Shown here: positions 34,830-43,534 of the stretch, in pieces
Layout: each line of letters opens with the position of its first letter
How positions within the stretch are numbered: position 1 is the first letter of the stretch
Origin: Sphingomonas sp. Leaf208
GTDB lineage: Bacteria; Pseudomonadota; Alphaproteobacteria; Sphingomonadales; Sphingomonadaceae
Assembly: GCF_001421415.1 (NCBI RefSeq)
Contig: NZ_LMKH01000036.1
Location: forward strand, 196,611-260,610
Length of the DNA stretch: 64,000 nucleotides
Reading direction: 5' to 3'
The notes under the pieces: model-generated
The model's input: only the letters and a program-made list of their open reading frames with translations
Database searches by the model: none
What the model was told of the DNA's origin: nothing
Program-made: the position numbers and the translations under genes

Positions 34830-35243
34830 TCACGATACCGGATGACCTCGCGCCATCAGCACGTCGATCTTGCTCTTGGGCATATTGATCAAGAGCCCGT
34901 TCTTGTTTTTTGCAAAGGAGGTGAAGTCTACCTCGACGCTACCGATCGCGCTCGACACCGTCGCAAAGCTTTTACCGACGGACTCGACTTTGCCGATCAC
35001 CAATCCCTTTGAATCGTGAACGTCCAGCCCCTGCCTAATTTCTCCCGGCAGCGTCGGAACAGGCCGCGTCGTCAATCGATTGGAGTCGGCAACGCCTACT
35101 TGGAACTCTTCGAAAACCCGCTGACGGTTTAAGTCTCCAGGACCGCTGTTGTTCGGCCCCGCTCCCGCGCCCGCTTGTTGAGCCTGTACTCCGGCCGCCG
35201 ATGCGATGATTGAGACGATCATACCAAGCAGGACTCTACGCAT
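34830..35243 (-). CDS. Exported hypothetical protein, low-GC
   Basis: A 137-residue protein with a signal peptide (MRRVLLGMIVSIIASAAGVQA). The mature part contains GLDVHDSKGLVIGKVESVGKSFATV and FTSFAKNKNGLLINMPKSKIDVLMA, similar in outline to a PRC-barrel-like fold: a D-S-K-G turn between strands. Base composition and codon use are less G/C biased than in neighbours (codons such as TTT, AAA and AAT appear), suggesting recent arrival. Unknown function. Confidence 0.65.
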   Translation of the reverse strand: MRRVLLGMIVSIIASAAGVQAQQAGAGAGPNNSGPGDLNRQRVFEEFQVGVADSNRLTTRPVPTLPGEIRQGLDVHDSKGLVIGKVESVGKSFATVSSAIGSVEVDFTSFAKNKNGLLINMPKSKIDVLMARGHPVS

Positions 35244-35415
35244 TTCTTCCTCCCCTAAACATTTTATACTTTCAGCTTATCCTGATTGCGAGCTAACGAC
35301 AATACTTGGCTATTGCCGCCGCCGAGTTGGCGAGACTTGGTATTGCCCCACCCCAAAGCGGAAAGGCTGCTTTCCACCACTTTCCGACATTCCCTCACTC
35401 GCGTATTCTGTCGCC

Positions 35416-36198
35416 ATGCGCGATATCCAGAACATTGTAATCCTGACGGGCGCGGGCGTTTCCGCCGAGTCCGGCGTCCCCACATTTCGCTCTAAAGGCG
35501 GCGTAACCTATTGGGATGTTTACGAAAGCGATCTGGCTCCAAAAAGCTATAGGATCGAGGATGTTTGCACGCCCGAGGCGCTCGCGGCGGATCCGGAACT
35601 GGTGCACCGGTTCTACGATCTGCGGCGCACGGCTCTGGCGACGGTCGAGCCTAACGCCGCGCACCACGCGCTGGCGCGGCTGGATGCGGCTTGGAAGGGC
35701 GAGTTGCTGATCGTTACGCAGAATGTCGATGACCTGCACGAGCGGGTGGGGGCGACGCGGATGCTGCATATGCATGGTGAGTTGTTGTCGGCGCTGTGTG
35801 CCGTTTGTGGGGCGCGTGAGCCTTGGTCGGGGGCATTGCCGGAGGGGTCGGTGTGCGACGCGTGCGGGGCCGCGGCGTTGCGGCCGGACATCGTGTTCTT
35901 TGGCGAGATGCCGTACCAGATGGAGCGGATCGAGGCCGCGCTGGCGAAGGCCGATCTGTTCGTTTCGATCGGAACTTCGGGCGCGGTGTATCCGGCGGCG
36001 GGGTTCGTGCAGACCGCGGCGTATCATGGGGCGCGGACGCTGGAGCTGAACCTCGATCCTTCGATGGGGAGCGTGTTTTTCGAGCAGACGCGGATTGGCG
36101 CGGCGGGGGTGTTGGTGCCGGCTTGGGTTGATGAGGTGCTGGGCTCGTTACCTGGCATCCACCCCGGCGGAGGCCGGGGCCCAGTTGGGAATGCCTGA
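35416..36198 (+). CDS. cobB: NAD-dependent protein deacylase, SIR2 family
   Basis: Removes acetyl or succinyl groups from lysines, consuming NAD+. The 260-residue protein has the NAD loop TGAGVSAESGVPTFRS (about 11-26), TQNVDDLHERVG (about 98), the catalytic His in HMHGEL (about 116), a Cys4 zinc site (CAVCGA and CDACGA) and GTSGAVYPAAGF. The Y and R of the class III acyl pocket may be in the YDLRRTAL region, so desuccinylase activity is possible. The start is ATG 35416. The last about 14 residues (HPGGGRGPVGNA) and the stop codon are encoded by a family A repeat. Confidence 0.92.
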   Translation: MRDIQNIVILTGAGVSAESGVPTFRSKGGVTYWDVYESDLAPKSYRIEDVCTPEALAADPELVHRFYDLRRTALATVEPNAAHHALARLDAAWKGELLIVTQNVDDLHERVGATRMLHMHGELLSALCAVCGAREPWSGALPEGSVCDACGAAALRPDIVFFGEMPYQMERIEAALAKADLFVSIGTSGAVYPAAGFVQTAAYHGARTLELNLDPSMGSVFFEQTRIGAAGVLVPAWVDEVLGSLPGIHPGGGRGPVGNA

Positions 36199-36262
36199 GT
36201 AACGGAGCGCTGTCCGTCGTGACGACCGTCCCCCAACTGGGCCCCGGCCTTCGCCGGGGTGG
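36159..36262. repeat. Paired palindromic repeat, family A, overlapping the cobB 3' end
   Basis: A two-arm family A element whose left arm (CCACCCCGGCGGAGGCCGGG) lies inside the cobB reading frame. The sirtuin stop TGA at 36196-36198 is in the spacer between the arms. Confidence 0.92.
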
Positions 36263-36305
36263 TTGTGGGGCGGGCGCGGGTTGGTGCTGACCTAGGGTGG
36301 AAAGA

Positions 36306-36362
36306 TTGTTCTCCCGCGAAGGCGGGAGTCCAGTCTGGGCCCCCGCCTTCGCGGGGGAACAG
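36306..36362. repeat. Palindromic repeat, family B
   Basis: Family B stem-loop (TTGTTCTCCCGCGAAGGCGG ... CCCGCCTTCGCGGGGGAACA), between the family A element and the era stop. The A-B pair separates the convergent cobB and era genes. Confidence 0.9.
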
Positions 36363-36377
36363 TCTTTTGGACGAGGG

Positions 36378-37301
36378 TTAGTCGACCCAGTCGAGGCCCA
36401 TGTCGCGGTAGACTTCGCGGTCTTCGTCCCAGCCGGGTTTTACCTTTACGTGCAGGTAGAGATGCACGGGCTTGCCGGTGATCGAGGCGAGTTCAATGCG
36501 GGAGCGGGCGCCGATTTCCTTGATGCGGACACCGCCCTTGCCGAGCACGATCGCGCGCTGCGTGGGGCGTTCGACGAGGATCTGCTGGTGGATTTCCAAC
36601 GAGCCGTCCTGGCGTTCGATATACTGCTCGGTCTCGATCGTGCTCGCATAGGGCAGCTCGGCGTGGAGCTGGAGATAGAGCTGTTCGCGCGTGACCTCGG
36701 AGGCCAGTGCGCGCTCGGTCGAGTCGGAGACCTGGTCCTCGGGGTAGTGCCACGGACCTTCTGGCATCGCCTTGGCGAGCTGCGTCTTGAAGTGGGCGAG
36801 GCCGTCGCCGGTGCCGGCGCTGATGAAGAACGTCTCGGCGAAGGGGAGCAGCGCGTTCAGTTTCTCGGCGTGGATCAGCAGCTTGGTCTTGTCGGCGAGA
36901 TCGACCTTGTTGAGGATAAGCCAGATTGGCTCGGTCCGGCCGACCAGCGATTCGACGATCGTGGTGACCTTGCCGCCGATCCCGCCCTTGGCGTCGACCA
37001 CCAGCGCGATGATGTCGGAGCCTTCCGCGCCACCCCAGGCGGCGGCGACCATCGCGCGGTCGAAGCGGCGCTTGGGCTCGAAGATGCCGGGGGTGTCGAC
37101 GAGCAGGATCTGCGTGTCGCCTTCGATCGCGACGCCCATCAGTTTCGCACGCGTCGTTTGTGCCTTGGGGCTGACGATCGCGACCTTCTGGCCGACGAGC
37201 GCGTTGACGAGCGTCGACTTGCCCGCGTTCGGCGCGCCGACGATGGCGACTAGGCCGCAATGCTTGGGGGCGGAGATTTCAGGCGTGGTAGGTTCGGTCA
37301 C
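36378..37301 (-). CDS. era: GTPase Era
   Basis: An essential GTPase that binds the 3' end of 16S rRNA and helps assemble the 30S subunit. The 307-residue protein has G1 GAPNAGKST (about 21), G3 DTPGIFEPKRRFDRAM (about 74), G4 NKVD (about 134) and a C-terminal KH domain with IVLGKGGVRIKEIGARSRIELA and VHLYLHVKVKPGW. It follows rnc and lepB on the same strand in the usual order lepB-rnc-era, but 272 bp with a family F repeat separate rnc from era, so it may have its own promoter. Confidence 0.97.
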   Translation of the reverse strand: MTEPTTPEISAPKHCGLVAIVGAPNAGKSTLVNALVGQKVAIVSPKAQTTRAKLMGVAIEGDTQILLVDTPGIFEPKRRFDRAMVAAAWGGAEGSDIIALVVDAKGGIGGKVTTIVESLVGRTEPIWLILNKVDLADKTKLLIHAEKLNALLPFAETFFISAGTGDGLAHFKTQLAKAMPEGPWHYPEDQVSDSTERALASEVTREQLYLQLHAELPYASTIETEQYIERQDGSLEIHQQILVERPTQRAIVLGKGGVRIKEIGARSRIELASITGKPVHLYLHVKVKPGWDEDREVYRDMGLDWVD

Positions 37302-37423
37302 TTAGGCTCTTTTCGGCATCGGGATATTCGGAGGCCATCATACAGACAAAACGCCCTCGCGTCATTCCCGCCAAACTGCGGCCTCACTCGCCGGCGCGTC
37401 GGGTGCAGTCCGAGAAGGAGAAA

Positions 37424-37567
37424 TGGTTCACGCGGAGGCGCGGAGATGGTGTGGATGGGGCTCGCGCCGTCTGCGATCATGCGCCGCCGATTATCTCGGA
37501 GGCGTTCGGGGCAAGGCCGGAGTTCCAATCGGACCGCCTCCGCGGCTCCGCGTCTCCGCGTGAACCA
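37424..37567. repeat. Long-armed inverted repeat, family F
   Basis: TGGTTCACGCGGAGGCGCGG and its mirror GCGTCTCCGCGTGAACCA lie about 105 bp apart, with an inner CTCCGCGGCTCCGCG. Only copy in the window. It lies between rnc and era, ending 6 bp from the rnc stop. Confidence 0.85.
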
Positions 37568-37573
37568 ACCTTC

Positions 37574-38236
37574 TTAGCCGAGCTTCTCGAGCAGTGCCTT
37601 GGCCGCAGCGGTCTCGGCTTCCTGTTTGCTGGAGCCCGTCGCGGTCGCTTCGGCGAGTTTGCCGACTGACACCAGCATCGTGAATTTGGGGGCGTGGCCG
37701 GGGCCGGTGCGTTCTACGATGGTGTATTCGGGGGGCTTACGGTTGTGGGCGGCGGCCCATTCCTGGAGCGCGGACTTGGGGTGTTGCGGGGCCTTTGCGC
37801 CGGCTTGCACCCTGTCGCCCCAGGCGCCACGGACGAACTTGCGCGCGGCGTCTAGGCCGGCTTCCTGGTACCACGCGCCGATCAGCGCTTCCATCACGTC
37901 GCCGAGCACGTTGTCGCTGTCGCTGGCGCCGTCGTCGCGGGCCTGCTTGCCGAGTTTGAGGTGCGCGCGGACGCCGAGTTCTCGCGCGACGTCGGCGCAG
38001 ACCGGGCCGGTGACGAGTGCGTTGAGGCGTTTCGACAGCGAACCCTCGGGATCGGTCGCGAACAGTTCGTAGAGCCACTCGGCGATGATCAGGCCGAGGA
38101 CGCGGTCGCCGAGGAACTCAAGACGCTCATAGTTCGCCGCGGCCTGGCTGCCGTGCGTGAGGGCGCGCTCATAGGGGGCGAGGTTGGTCGGTGCGCGGCC
38201 GAAGAGCGTCTTCAGCCAGCTGGCGAGATCGCTCAA
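37574..38236 (-). CDS. rnc: Ribonuclease III
   Basis: Cuts double-stranded RNA, including the rRNA precursor stems. The 220-residue protein has the catalytic signature ERLEFLGDRVLGLI (about 40-53), the second acidic cluster GDVMEALIGAWY (about 110), and a C-terminal dsRNA-binding domain (PKSALQEWAAAHNRKPPEYTIVERTGPGHAPKF). The start is a TTG at 38236, within the lepB stop region (overlap TTTTGAGC); no ATG or GTG is available near the conserved N-terminus. Translational coupling to lepB is likely and would offset the weak start. Confidence 0.95.
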   Translation of the reverse strand: MSDLASWLKTLFGRAPTNLAPYERALTHGSQAAANYERLEFLGDRVLGLIIAEWLYELFATDPEGSLSKRLNALVTGPVCADVARELGVRAHLKLGKQARDDGASDSDNVLGDVMEALIGAWYQEAGLDAARKFVRGAWGDRVQAGAKAPQHPKSALQEWAAAHNRKPPEYTIVERTGPGHAPKFTMLVSVGKLAEATATGSSKQEAETAAAKALLEKLG

Positions 38237-39042
38237 AAGCCTTCCCCGATACGGCTCCAGCGCGCGGCACTGACCCAGGTCCACGGCTTCAGCCATTCGG
38301 CATCGCCGTCGGTCGAGAAGAAGTTGACGACCGCCTTGCCCTCGACGTTCTCGAGCGGGACGTAGCCCATGCCCTGCGGCGCGGGGAAGCGGCTGTCGCC
38401 GCTGTCGTCGCGGTTGTCGCCCATCACGAAGATGTGGCCGGCGGGGATCGTGTAGAGCCCGGTGTCGTCGCGGTCGGGGAGTTCGGCCTGGTCGAGGACT
38501 TCGTAGCTGCGCCCGCCGGGAAGCGTTTCGCGAAAGCGGGGGTAGCGGCAGATCTGGACGTTCGCGACGACGTCGACGTACGGCGCGCCGCATTTCTCGG
38601 CGTTGAAGTTCTCGGTCAGCGGGATCGTGAAGTCGGCGATGCGCAGCTTCGGGATCGCCTTGCCGTTGAGGTAGACGGTGCCCTGGCGCATCTGGATGGT
38701 CTCGCCGGGGAGGCCGATGACGCGCTTGATGACGTCGTGGTCGAGCACTTCGGGTGCGCGGAAGACGACGACGTCGCCGCGGGTCGGGGTGCTGCCGAAG
38801 ATGCGGCCGGGGATCAGCGGGATACCGGCGGGGAGCGACCAGCGCGAATAGCCGTAGTTCCACTTCGACACGAAGAGATAGTCGCCGATCAGCAGCCGGG
38901 GCAGCATCGACTCGGACGGGATGCTGAACGGCGCGAAGATGAAGCTGCGCAGGATCAGCACGACCAGTGCGAGCTTCAGCAGGAAGCGGAAGGTTTCGCT
39001 TGTTTCGGAGCGTACGGGTTTGGTCTTCACGTCATTTGCCAT
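38233..39042 (-). CDS. lepB: Signal peptidase I
   Basis: Removes signal peptides from exported proteins at the outer face of the inner membrane. The 269-residue protein has a cytoplasmic start, one membrane helix (FLLKLALVVLILRSFIF), the Ser nucleophile in IPSESMLPRLLIGDYLFVSK (about 46-65), the general-base Lys in VIKRVIGLPGE (about 114) and GDNRDDSGDSR (about 211). The ATG at 39042 (MANDVKTK) is chosen; the longer frame to 39135 runs into the pgi promoter region. First gene of lepB-rnc, divergent from pgi. Confidence 0.96.
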   Translation of the reverse strand: MANDVKTKPVRSETSETFRFLLKLALVVLILRSFIFAPFSIPSESMLPRLLIGDYLFVSKWNYGYSRWSLPAGIPLIPGRIFGSTPTRGDVVVFRAPEVLDHDVIKRVIGLPGETIQMRQGTVYLNGKAIPKLRIADFTIPLTENFNAEKCGAPYVDVVANVQICRYPRFRETLPGGRSYEVLDQAELPDRDDTGLYTIPAGHIFVMGDNRDDSGDSRFPAPQGMGYVPLENVEGKAVVNFFSTDGDAEWLKPWTWVSAARWSRIGEGF

Positions 39043-39167
39043 CCGCGCGGGTTTGCTCAACCTGCGCCTATCGTCAAGCGTGTGCGGGATACGTGTCACC
39101 GAAAGAGCGTTGTCGCGGTCTCGCGCTTGCAGCATGACCGGCGCGCACGTCTATCCGGAGAAGTAGC

Positions 39168-40658
39168 ATGACCGCCGACTGGTCCAAGATCGAAGCCCTG
39201 CCCGCCACCAAGCTGACCGACCTGTTCGCGGCGGACTCGGAGCGCCTCTCGAAGCTGAGCCTCGATGTCGCGGGGATCCATTTCGACTGGTCGAAGACGC
39301 ATCTGACCACGGACATGGTCACCGCGTTCGAGGAAATGGCGAAGGCGCAGGACCTGTCGGGCAAGCGCCAGGCGCTGTTCTCGGGCGAGGTCGTCAACGT
39401 CACCGAGGGCCGCGCGGTCGAGCACACTGCCGAGCGCGGCGAGGGCAAGCCCGAGAGCGTCGCGATCGCGCAGGCGAGCCACCAGCGGATGCGGACGCTG
39501 ATCGATGCGATCGAGGCGGAGGCGCTGGGTCCGGTGCGGCATATCCTGCATGTCGGGATCGGTGGGTCGGCGCTGGGGCCGCAGTTGCTGGTCGATGCGC
39601 TGGGGCGTGACGACAAAAGGTACGACGTCGCGATCGTCGCCAATGTCGACGGCGTCGCGCTGGAGGACGTGTTCGCGAAGTTCGATCCGGCGGCGACTTT
39701 GCTGGTGGTTGCGTCGAAGACGTTCACCACGACCGAAACGCTGATGAACGCCGAAAGCGTGCTGCAGTGGATGACCGAGCATAATGTCGAGGATCCGTAT
39801 GGCCGCGTGATCGCGCTGACCGCGTCGCCCGAGAAGGCGATGGAATGGGGTGTCGACGAGACGCGTATCCTGCCGTTCGCGGAGAGCGTCGGCGGGCGGT
39901 ATTCGCTGTGGTCGACGATCGGATTCCCGGCGGCGATCGCGCTCGGGTGGGACCGGTTCGAGGAACTGCTCGAGGGTGCGGCCGAGATGGACCGGCATTT
40001 CCGGCTGTCGGCGCTCCACGAAAACGCGCCTGCGCTCGCGGCGTTCGCCGACCTGTATTACACGCAGATCCGCCATGCCGAGACGCGCGCCCCGTTCGCG
40101 TATGACGAGCGGTTGCGGTTGCTGCCGAGCTATCTCCAGCAGTTGGAGATGGAGTCGAACGGCAAGTCGGTGACGGTCGACGGGCAGCCGCTCGGGCGGC
40201 CGTCGGCGGCGATAACCTGGGGTGGGGTCGGCACCGAGGCGCAGCATGCGGTGTTCCAGCTGCTTCACCAAGGCACGCATCTCGTCCCGGTCGAGTTCAT
40301 CGCGGTGATCGAGCCGGGCGATACGTTGCCCGAGGAGCATCACCGGGCGCTGTTGCTGAATGCATTTGCGCAGGGTGCTGCGCTGATGGCGGGCAAGCAG
40401 GTCGAGGATCCGGCGCGGAGCTATTCGGGCGATCGGCCGTCTTCGACATTGCTGCTCGATGATCTGGATGCGCGGACGCTGGGCGCGCTGATCGCGTTTT
40501 ACGAGCACCGGGTGTTCGTGAATGGCGTGCTGTTGGGGATCAATTCGTTCGACCAGTTCGGGGTCGAACTGGGGAAGGAAATGGCGAAGGCTGCGGAGAA
40601 GGGCGGTCAGACGTTCGATCCTTCGACGGATGATCTTATCAAGCGCGCTTTTGGGTAA
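39168..40658 (+). CDS. pgi: Glucose-6-phosphate isomerase
   Basis: Interconverts glucose-6-phosphate and fructose-6-phosphate. The 496-residue length is a little shorter than E. coli Pgi (549). The SIS-domain signatures are present: HVGIGGSALGPQLLVDAL (about 126), VASKTFTTTETLMNA (about 183), SVGGRYSLWSTIGFPAAIAL (about 243), and the C-terminal active-site stretch FYEHRVFVNGVLLGINSFDQFGVELGK (about 444-470). An ATG at 39168 follows GGAGAAGTAGC. Transcribed divergently from lepB and monocistronic. In sphingomonads Pgi feeds the Entner-Doudoroff pathway and exopolysaccharide precursors. Confidence 0.97.
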   Translation: MTADWSKIEALPATKLTDLFAADSERLSKLSLDVAGIHFDWSKTHLTTDMVTAFEEMAKAQDLSGKRQALFSGEVVNVTEGRAVEHTAERGEGKPESVAIAQASHQRMRTLIDAIEAEALGPVRHILHVGIGGSALGPQLLVDALGRDDKRYDVAIVANVDGVALEDVFAKFDPAATLLVVASKTFTTTETLMNAESVLQWMTEHNVEDPYGRVIALTASPEKAMEWGVDETRILPFAESVGGRYSLWSTIGFPAAIALGWDRFEELLEGAAEMDRHFRLSALHENAPALAAFADLYYTQIRHAETRAPFAYDERLRLLPSYLQQLEMESNGKSVTVDGQPLGRPSAAITWGGVGTEAQHAVFQLLHQGTHLVPVEFIAVIEPGDTLPEEHHRALLLNAFAQGAALMAGKQVEDPARSYSGDRPSSTLLLDDLDARTLGALIAFYEHRVFVNGVLLGINSFDQFGVELGKEMAKAAEKGGQTFDPSTDDLIKRAFG

Positions 40659-40678
40659 TTCCGAGGGGAAACCTCTTT

Positions 40679-40759
40679 CTTGTTCCCCCGCGGAGGCGGG
40701 GGCCCAGGATACCACCCGCAGCGCTTGTGACCCTGGGCTCCCGCCTTCGCGGGAGAACT
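40679..40759. repeat. Family B repeat with extended centre
   Basis: CTTGTTCCCCCGCGGAGGCG and CTCCCGCCTTCGCGGGAGAA flank a centre of about 35 bp containing GGCCCAGGATACC...GTGACCCTGGGC. It follows pgi; a further GCGGGAGAACTGGAG is duplicated just after it (40748-40784). Confidence 0.88.
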
Positions 40760-40802
40760 GGAGGGCGCGGGAGAACTGGAGAGGCTGAGGCGTTACATCC
40801 TC

Positions 40803-41180
40803 ATGCCTCTAATCCTTGCCATCGCGCTTGCCGCCTCCCCCACCGTGGCGCAGATGAAGTGGGAGCGGCGCGTGTTGATCGTCTCCGCCCCGACCGCTGA
40901 TGATCCCTCACTCGCGGAGCAACGCCGCGTTCTCGCCGCTTGGAAGAGCAGCGCCGCCGCCCGCGATCTCACCGTTGTCGAAATCGTTGGGGACACGGTC
41001 CGTGGCGCGGGCGACCCAGCCGCAGCGCTCCGCCGCAAATATCGCCTCCCCGCCACCTTCACCGCGATCCTCATCGGCAAGGACGGTGGCGAGAAACTGC
41101 GCAGTGCCAAGCCCTTCCCCGCCGCCACGCTGGAGGCGACGATCGATGCGATGCCGATGCGCAAGGCGGGGCAGCGATAG
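40803..41180 (+). CDS. DUF4174 domain-containing protein
   Basis: A 125-residue exported protein with a short signal peptide (MPLILAIALAASPTVAQ). RRVLIVSAPTADDPSLAEQRRVLAAWKSSAAARDLTVVEIVGD and LRRKYRLPATFTAILIGKDGGEKL match DUF4174, a thioredoxin-like fold without the CxxC, common in periplasmic proteins. IGKDGGEKLR corresponds to the usual G-K-D-G-x-x-K turn. Function unknown. Confidence 0.85.
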   Translation: MPLILAIALAASPTVAQMKWERRVLIVSAPTADDPSLAEQRRVLAAWKSSAAARDLTVVEIVGDTVRGAGDPAAALRRKYRLPATFTAILIGKDGGEKLRSAKPFPAATLEATIDAMPMRKAGQR

Positions 41181-41289
41181 GCTGAGCCGATCAGCGTGAT
41201 CGCCGCGTCGGGGTTGCCGCCTCGAGCCCCCTGCCCCAGATGGCATGCAAAGCCGCTCGCCAGCGGCACGCGACCTACGAGGACTGCCC

Positions 41290-42663
41290 GTGACCGACAC
41301 CACATCCGCGACCGATACCCAATTCGACTATGACCTGTTCGTCATCGGCGCAGGCTCGGGTGGCACGCGTGCGTCGCGCGTCGCCGCAGCGCACGGTGCA
41401 CGCGTCGCGGTCGCCGAGGAATACCGGGTTGGTGGCACATGCGTCATCCGCGGGTGCGTGCCGAAGAAGTTGCTGATCTACGGCGCGCATTTCGCCGAGG
41501 ATCTGAAGGACGCCAAGCGGTTCGGCTGGCAAGTGCCCGACGATTGCGCGTTCAGCTGGCCGACGTTGCGCGACAACGTGATGGAGGAGGTCGACCGGAT
41601 CAACGGCGCGTACACGACCACGCTGCAGAACAACCATGTCGACATCATCCACCAGCGCGCGATCGTATCGGGGCCGAATGAAGTCACGCTCGCCGATGGC
41701 ACGACGAAGACCGCCGCGAAGATCCTGATCGCGGTCGGTGCGCATCCCTTGACCCCGGAGTTCCCCGGCTCGGAACACGGCATCACCTCGAACGAGGTGT
41801 TCCACCTCGACGACGTGCCGAAGCGCGTGCTGATCGCCGGCGCGGGCTATATCGCCAACGAGTTCGCGGGGATCTTCCACCAGTTCGGATCGCACGTTAC
41901 GCTCGTGAACCGCACCGACGTCATCCTGCGCGGCTATGACGAATCGATCCGCGACCGGCTGCTCCAGATCTCGATGAGCAAGGGCATCGATTTCCGCTTC
42001 AACGCGGCGTTCGAGAGCATCGAGAAGGACTCGGATGGCTGCCTGACGGTCAAGATGAGCGGGCATGAGCCGATCGTCGTCGATCTCGTGATGTTCGCGA
42101 CCGGTCGTTTGCCCAACACGAAGGGCCTCGGGCTCGAAACCGCGGGCGTCGAGATGGACGCGGCCGGCGCGGTGATCGTCGATGAGGACAACAAGTCGAG
42201 CTGCGCTTCGATCTTCGCGGTCGGTGACGTCACCAACCGGATCCAGCTGACCCCGGTCGCGATCCGCGAGGGGCAGGCGTTTGCGGACACGTTCTTCGGT
42301 GGCAAGCCGACACGCGTCGATTACGCCAACGTCCCCGCCGCGGTGTTCAGCCATCCGCCGATGGCTGGCGTTGGCATGACCGAGTCGCAGGCGCGGGAAG
42401 CACTTGGCTCGGTTAGGGTGTATTCGAGCGACTTCCGGCCGATGAAGAACGTGCTGGCGGGCCGTAACGAGCGTTCGCTGTACAAGATGATCTGCGATGG
42501 CGAGACCGACCGGGTCGTCGGCATCCACATGATCGGGCCGGACTGTCCGGAGATCCTGCAATCGGCTGCGGTGGCGGTGAAGGCGGGGCTTACCAAGGCC
42601 GATTTCGATGCGACGGTCGCGCTGCATCCGACGATGGCGGAAGAGCTTGTACTGATGAAGTAG
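41290..42663 (+). CDS. gor: Glutathione-disulfide reductase
   Basis: Reduces oxidised glutathione with NADPH. The 457-residue flavoprotein has the FAD motif LFVIGAGSGGTRASR (about 14), the redox disulfide GGTCVIRGCVPKK (about 50, Cys-x4-Cys), the NADPH motif VLIAGAGYIANEFAGIF (about 179), the FAD-binding FAVGDVTNRIQLTPVA, and the C-terminal HPTMAEEL with the catalytic His and Glu. The start is the GTG at 41290, with GAGG 10 bp before it; an ATG at 41245 lacks a Shine-Dalgarno. The N-terminal SGG and the NADPH loop support glutathione rather than lipoamide. Confidence 0.95.
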   Translation: MTDTTSATDTQFDYDLFVIGAGSGGTRASRVAAAHGARVAVAEEYRVGGTCVIRGCVPKKLLIYGAHFAEDLKDAKRFGWQVPDDCAFSWPTLRDNVMEEVDRINGAYTTTLQNNHVDIIHQRAIVSGPNEVTLADGTTKTAAKILIAVGAHPLTPEFPGSEHGITSNEVFHLDDVPKRVLIAGAGYIANEFAGIFHQFGSHVTLVNRTDVILRGYDESIRDRLLQISMSKGIDFRFNAAFESIEKDSDGCLTVKMSGHEPIVVDLVMFATGRLPNTKGLGLETAGVEMDAAGAVIVDEDNKSSCASIFAVGDVTNRIQLTPVAIREGQAFADTFFGGKPTRVDYANVPAAVFSHPPMAGVGMTESQAREALGSVRVYSSDFRPMKNVLAGRNERSLYKMICDGETDRVVGIHMIGPDCPEILQSAAVAVKAGLTKADFDATVALHPTMAEELVLMK

Positions 42664-42683
42664 GGCTCGACCCCGCTTCAAGC

Positions 42684-42740
42684 CTGTTCCTCCGCGCTGG
42701 CTAGAGCGCGGTCCGGGCCCCCGCCTTCGCGAGGGAACAT
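42684..42740. repeat. Degenerate family B repeat
   Basis: CTGTTCCTCCGCGCTGGCTA and a better-kept right arm CCCCGCCTTCGCGAGGGAAC, between convergent gor and the enoyl-CoA hydratase gene. Confidence 0.65.
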
Positions 42741-42742
42741 TT

Positions 42743-43534
42743 TCAGGTGCCGGTAAAGTTGCCCGGACGGCGCTCGCTGACGGCGCGGACACCTTCGGCG
42801 AAGTCGTTGGTCTTCTGCAACCAGGCCTGTTCGGCGAGTTCGTGATCGGTCTGTGACTGGACCAGCGCGAACAGGTCGCCGCGCATCGTCTTCCGCGTCG
42901 ATCCGACCGCGAGCGGCGCACCAGCCGCGATCTCCCTTGCGAGCGATAACGCCTCCGCTCGCAACTGGTCCGCGGGTACCACCGCTTCCGCCAGCCCCCA
43001 GGCCTCCGCCTGCTCGGCGCGGATACGACGCGCGGTCAGGGCCATCAGCAGCGCGCGCTGGCGACCGATCACGCGCTCCAACACCGCGGAGATACCGAAA
43101 CCGGGGTGGAAGCCGATCTGGACGAAGTTGGCGACGAACTTCGCATCGGGCGAGGCCACGCGAAAATCGGCGACCAGGGCGAGGCCAAGCCCCGCCCCGA
43201 CCGCCGCACCCTGGATCGCGGCGACGACCGGCGTCTCGACCGCGAACAGCTTGGCGGCGGCGACGTAGAACGGGTTGCGCTCGCCCTCGGTCCGGTCCGC
43301 GGCAACCGGATTGGCATTGACGAGATCCGCCCCCGCGCAGAACACCTTGCCTTCGGATTGCAGGACGATCGCGCGCACCTCGCGGTCGGCATCCGCGGCG
43401 GCGAACGCGGCGCCGATCGCCTCGATCAGCGCGAGATCGGCAAAGTTGTGCGGCGGCCGCGCGAACGTGACGATCGCGACATGCCCGTCTCGGATGACGT
43501 CGACGCCGGAAAAACCCGAGGGATCATTGGTCAT
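42743..43534 (-). CDS. Enoyl-CoA hydratase/isomerase family protein
   Basis: A 263-residue crotonase-fold protein that should hydrate or isomerise an acyl-CoA in beta-oxidation or a related path. The oxyanion-hole regions VFCAGADLVNAN (about 68) and AIQGAAVGAGLGLALVADFRVAS (about 105-127) are typical. At the usual second catalytic Glu position the sequence reads QIGFHPGFG (about 140), so the activity may differ from a classical hydratase. Start at ATG 43534 with GAGG seven bases before it; ATG 43546 would add four residues. Confidence 0.88.
   Translation of the reverse strand: MTNDPSGFSGVDVIRDGHVAIVTFARPPHNFADLALIEAIGAAFAAADADREVRAIVLQSEGKVFCAGADLVNANPVAADRTEGERNPFYVAAAKLFAVETPVVAAIQGAAVGAGLGLALVADFRVASPDAKFVANFVQIGFHPGFGISAVLERVIGRQRALLMALTARRIRAEQAEAWGLAEAVVPADQLRAEALSLAREIAAGAPLAVGSTRKTMRGDLFALVQSQTDHELAEQAWLQKTNDFAEGVRAVSERRPGNFTGT

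Noticed and set aside
39096-40715. 539-codon frame antisense to pgi
   Set aside because: Overlaps all of pgi, low-complexity Arg-rich product; pgi motifs are certain.
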